In this document: piece after piece, positions 61,951 to 64,000 of the stretch | Layout of the letters: each line of letters begins with the position of its first letter | How positions within the stretch are numbered: the first letter of the stretch is position 1 | Origin: Halichondria panicea | Taxonomy: Eukaryota > Porifera > Demospongiae > Suberitida > Halichondriidae | Assembly (NCBI RefSeq): GCF_963675165.1 | Contig: NC_087384.1 | Span: 3,246,501 to 3,310,500 of the forward strand | Direction of reading: 5' to 3' | Length of the DNA: 64,000 nucleotides | Notes under the pieces: model-generated | What the model was told of the DNA's origin: nothing | Databases searched by the model: none | Seen by the model: the letters and a program-made list of their open reading frames with translations, nothing else | Translations under genes and position numbers: made by a program

Positions 61951-62375
61951 CGTTACTGCATAGTAAGCGTTACTTCGGAATATTGATAACCAGGGAATTT
62001 TAATGTCTAATCAGACGGAAGGAAATAAATGAGTCATCATTAACAGGTTTTTTTGCAGTATTTTGACAGTTTATGTTAACTAATGTCACCAGTGACACAC
62101 TCAGTTTGATGCAAGCACGTAGATCTAGTGGGTGAAAGCAAACTTTTTAACTTTTTAATTCAATTTCCGCGTGGAAATTTTCCTGGAATTCATTGGTAAT
62201 TCAGGTAATCAGTTAAGGGGAAAGATGTTGTGTGGGTACACGATTATATACATACATGTAAGCTATTTTATACAGCATCTAGGTTTGCATTTGAGTATAT
62301 AAACAGAAACATTCAGCTAACAAAATAACTCAGCAAATCAATTATCCGAAATACAAGAAATACAAGATATACAAG
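61951..62375 (+). promoter_or_regulatory. Orphan CUB-like promoter and leader, no coding sequence
   Basis: This segment matches the 5' flank of gene 5 from GTTACTGCATAGTAAGCG through the TATA box (TATATAAA, 62296-62303) and the leader with its repeated AAATACAAG words. Similarity ends at ACAAG, 62371-62375, where the other copies continue into ATGTGTTATC. The downstream sequence is unrelated and begins AAACACATTCACTG. Confidence 0.75.
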
Positions 62376-62629
62376 AAACACATTCACTGTTAAAAGTTCC
62401 CTTTCTCTTTTGCAGGATCAGAATAGAATTCACTGTTTTATTAGTTAAGTGAAACAAAAATTGTTTGATTTTTTGTCTATTTGTAAATCTTATCTGCATT
62501 GTTATGTTATTGTTGTATTCCATGGTTATGTTAACTTGTTTTTATTGACTCTGTTTAGCATACTAGATTTGGAGAAGCTAACAGAGATATATTTTGTATC
62601 ACGATAAACAGAATGAAATATACACAACA

Positions 62630-63686
62630 TTAGGTGTTACTTTGCTTTAGCTCTTGGTATACACTCTTTAAATGTTCTATTGTCTTTTTACGTAGATGAC
62701 CGGTGGACGTCAACTGGAAATCGTACAAGAGTATTGAGGATTTCGTGACTGAATCTTCCCACTCAATTCGCTTCCTCTTGTTTTCTGGATCCTGTCTTCT
62801 TGCCACTTTCCATTTGCTGTTGTACTTCCCTTCCATCCAGACAACTCCTACCTCTGAATCTGAGATCGATCGAAGTTGAGCAATCCATGGCTCAATGTTA
62901 CTGCTTGGACAGCTTCTGACTGCCAGCAACTGATCAATCTTGAGACCTGCTAAATCCTGCACCTCCCTAACGTCTGTCCGTGATTGCTTTCGGTAGGCCC
63001 CAGTCTACACCTGTATGACATTGAATTTGAAGGTAGATACCATGTGAACAAAGCAACCTAAATTTAGGAAGCCTACTCAGTGACCTAAATTTAGGGATGG
63101 TATAATTTGTGTGTGTGCATGCACACATTGACCTAAATTTAGGGAATTGTGTGTATATACTTATGCATTACGTATATACCTAAGTTGAAGAATTATGCAA
63201 AGTGACCTAAATTTAGGTTATTATAAATTTAGGGAAAGTGCAATAGGTGTGCTGAACTGTCGTATAATTATTGCTTACATTGCACTCTTCATTCTCTGCA
63301 GCAAATAGAGCTTGAAGCTGGGTATTCTGAGGCGCATCACAGCTCATATCTGCTGATCCTGAGGCTGGGAGTTGGGCCAGTTGACGAACTGTGTAATAAT
63401 TATTAGAATATAAGTGATATACGTAATGTAAAGTATATTATGGTGTTACGTATATAATTCTGATTGAAATGAGAGTTTGCTCACCTTCTTGGAGATGTAG
63501 CAAGGGCCAGGGGGTAATTCCAAATTCATCATCAGAGTAGACAGCGTCCATATCAAATTGCTCCCACCAAATACGAGCATCATCAGAGATCCAAGAATAA
63601 AACTTTGGAATATCTATGTGTAGACGTGGCAGGTCTATCTTGTTGTCAGACAAGTGAACTCTATTTGGAATGCCACATGGAATCTC
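62630..63686 (-). CDS. 3' part of an unrecognised gene, exons 63686-63485, 63388-63279 and 63004-62630
   Basis: Three minus-strand exons with GT-AG borders and matching phases (1, then 0) give about 229 residues ending at a stop at 62630. The gene continues upstream past the last visible acceptor at 63687, probably beyond the window. The first exon is rich in aromatic and acidic residues (KFYSWISDDARIWWEQFDMD). The last one contains EVGVVWMEGKYNSKWKVARR and KRKRIEWEDS, which could be a small beta-barrel reader-type domain, but I do not recognise the family. The last exon may instead start at 62958. A minimal intron of 96 bases separates the first two exons. Confidence 0.6.
63057..63233. repeat. 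Cluster of CCTAAATTTAGG palindromes in an intron
   Basis: Four perfect copies of the 12-base palindrome lie at 63057-63068, 63084-63095, 63132-63143 and 63206-63217. A fifth, imperfect copy is at 63222-63233. Three are preceded by GA. All sit inside one 274-base intron of the minus-strand gene. Their purpose is unknown; they could be protein-binding sites or a small tandem repeat broken up by other sequence. Confidence 0.8.
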
Positions 63687-64000
63687 CTGCACAGTAAACA
63701 TTTTGCATGTAAAGTTAAAAGAGTGTAATTTGATCTATACGAATGCATGAGCTTAATTTATAGCCATAAGAGGTGTAGGTCGATAAATACATTGTCCATT
63801 TTTGTTACAGTAAAATGCACGAATCAGCGAAAATTTAACCCTCAAAAATGTTACGCTATATAGTGCAAAATCCAAATTTTTATGAACATAATAGGCACAT
63901 TAATTTTTTAAAGAATTCAAGAATCGAATGGGTGTATTATCAGGGCCTAGAGAGCTGTAGAATATACTTATGGTTCGAACTTCAGCGTCTGTAAAAAACT
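63687..64000. other. Window end, intronic or upstream sequence
   Basis: This lies upstream of the last visible acceptor of the minus-strand gene. A MITE-like end (AGCGAAAATTTAACCCTCAA then TTACGCTATA) lies near 63825-63865. No exon is recognised. Confidence 0.4.

Overview
This window is eukaryotic genomic DNA, AT-rich, with spliced genes, canonical GT-AG introns and many short inverted-repeat transposons. A demosponge or similar early-branching animal fits best: the kelch propeller at 45.7-46.7 kb resembles the kelch families I associate with sponge gene models, next to conserved animal genes (sacsin, PARG, AP-4 beta). The organism call is an inference; the gene calls rest on reading frames and splice sites read from the sequence.

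Layout. (1) 110-18198 (+): a sacsin co-chaperone gene with two small 5' exons and one 12.5-kb terminal exon, giving three sacsin repeats, a J domain and a HEPN domain. Its introns hold inverted-repeat elements and a decayed LINE. (2) 18445-20445 (-): PARG, poly(ADP-ribose) glycohydrolase, in three exons. (3) 20591-46671 (+): the AP-4 adaptor beta subunit, 18 exons that stay in frame from ATG to stop. Its last exon adds a kelch propeller of about 339 residues, so the predicted product is an AP4B1-kelch fusion of 1087 residues. PARG and AP4B1 are divergent and share a short promoter region. (4) Inside and downstream of AP4B1 lie six paralogous two-exon genes for small secreted CUB-like proteins (26.7, 36.7, 48.0, 53.4, 58.6 and 60.0 kb). 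All are on the + strand, most have a TATA box, and all share one intron position and phase; the sixth is broken by a frameshift. (5) From 44.6 to 59.6 kb a unit of about 5.3 kb, holding the AP4B1 3' exons, the kelch exon and a CUB-like gene, is present three times. Only the first kelch copy is intact, while all three CUB-like genes are. A further block (59.76-61.95 kb) copies the 36.5-38.6 kb segment, including AP4B1 exon 9. It is followed by an orphan copy of the CUB-like promoter that stops at the start codon. (6) 62630-63686 (-): the 3' part of an unrecognised gene.

The most unusual content is the secreted-protein array interleaved with a housekeeping adaptor gene, the adaptor-kelch fusion, and repeated partial duplication that kept the secreted genes open while the adaptor-kelch copies decayed. 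What the secreted family does is unknown.
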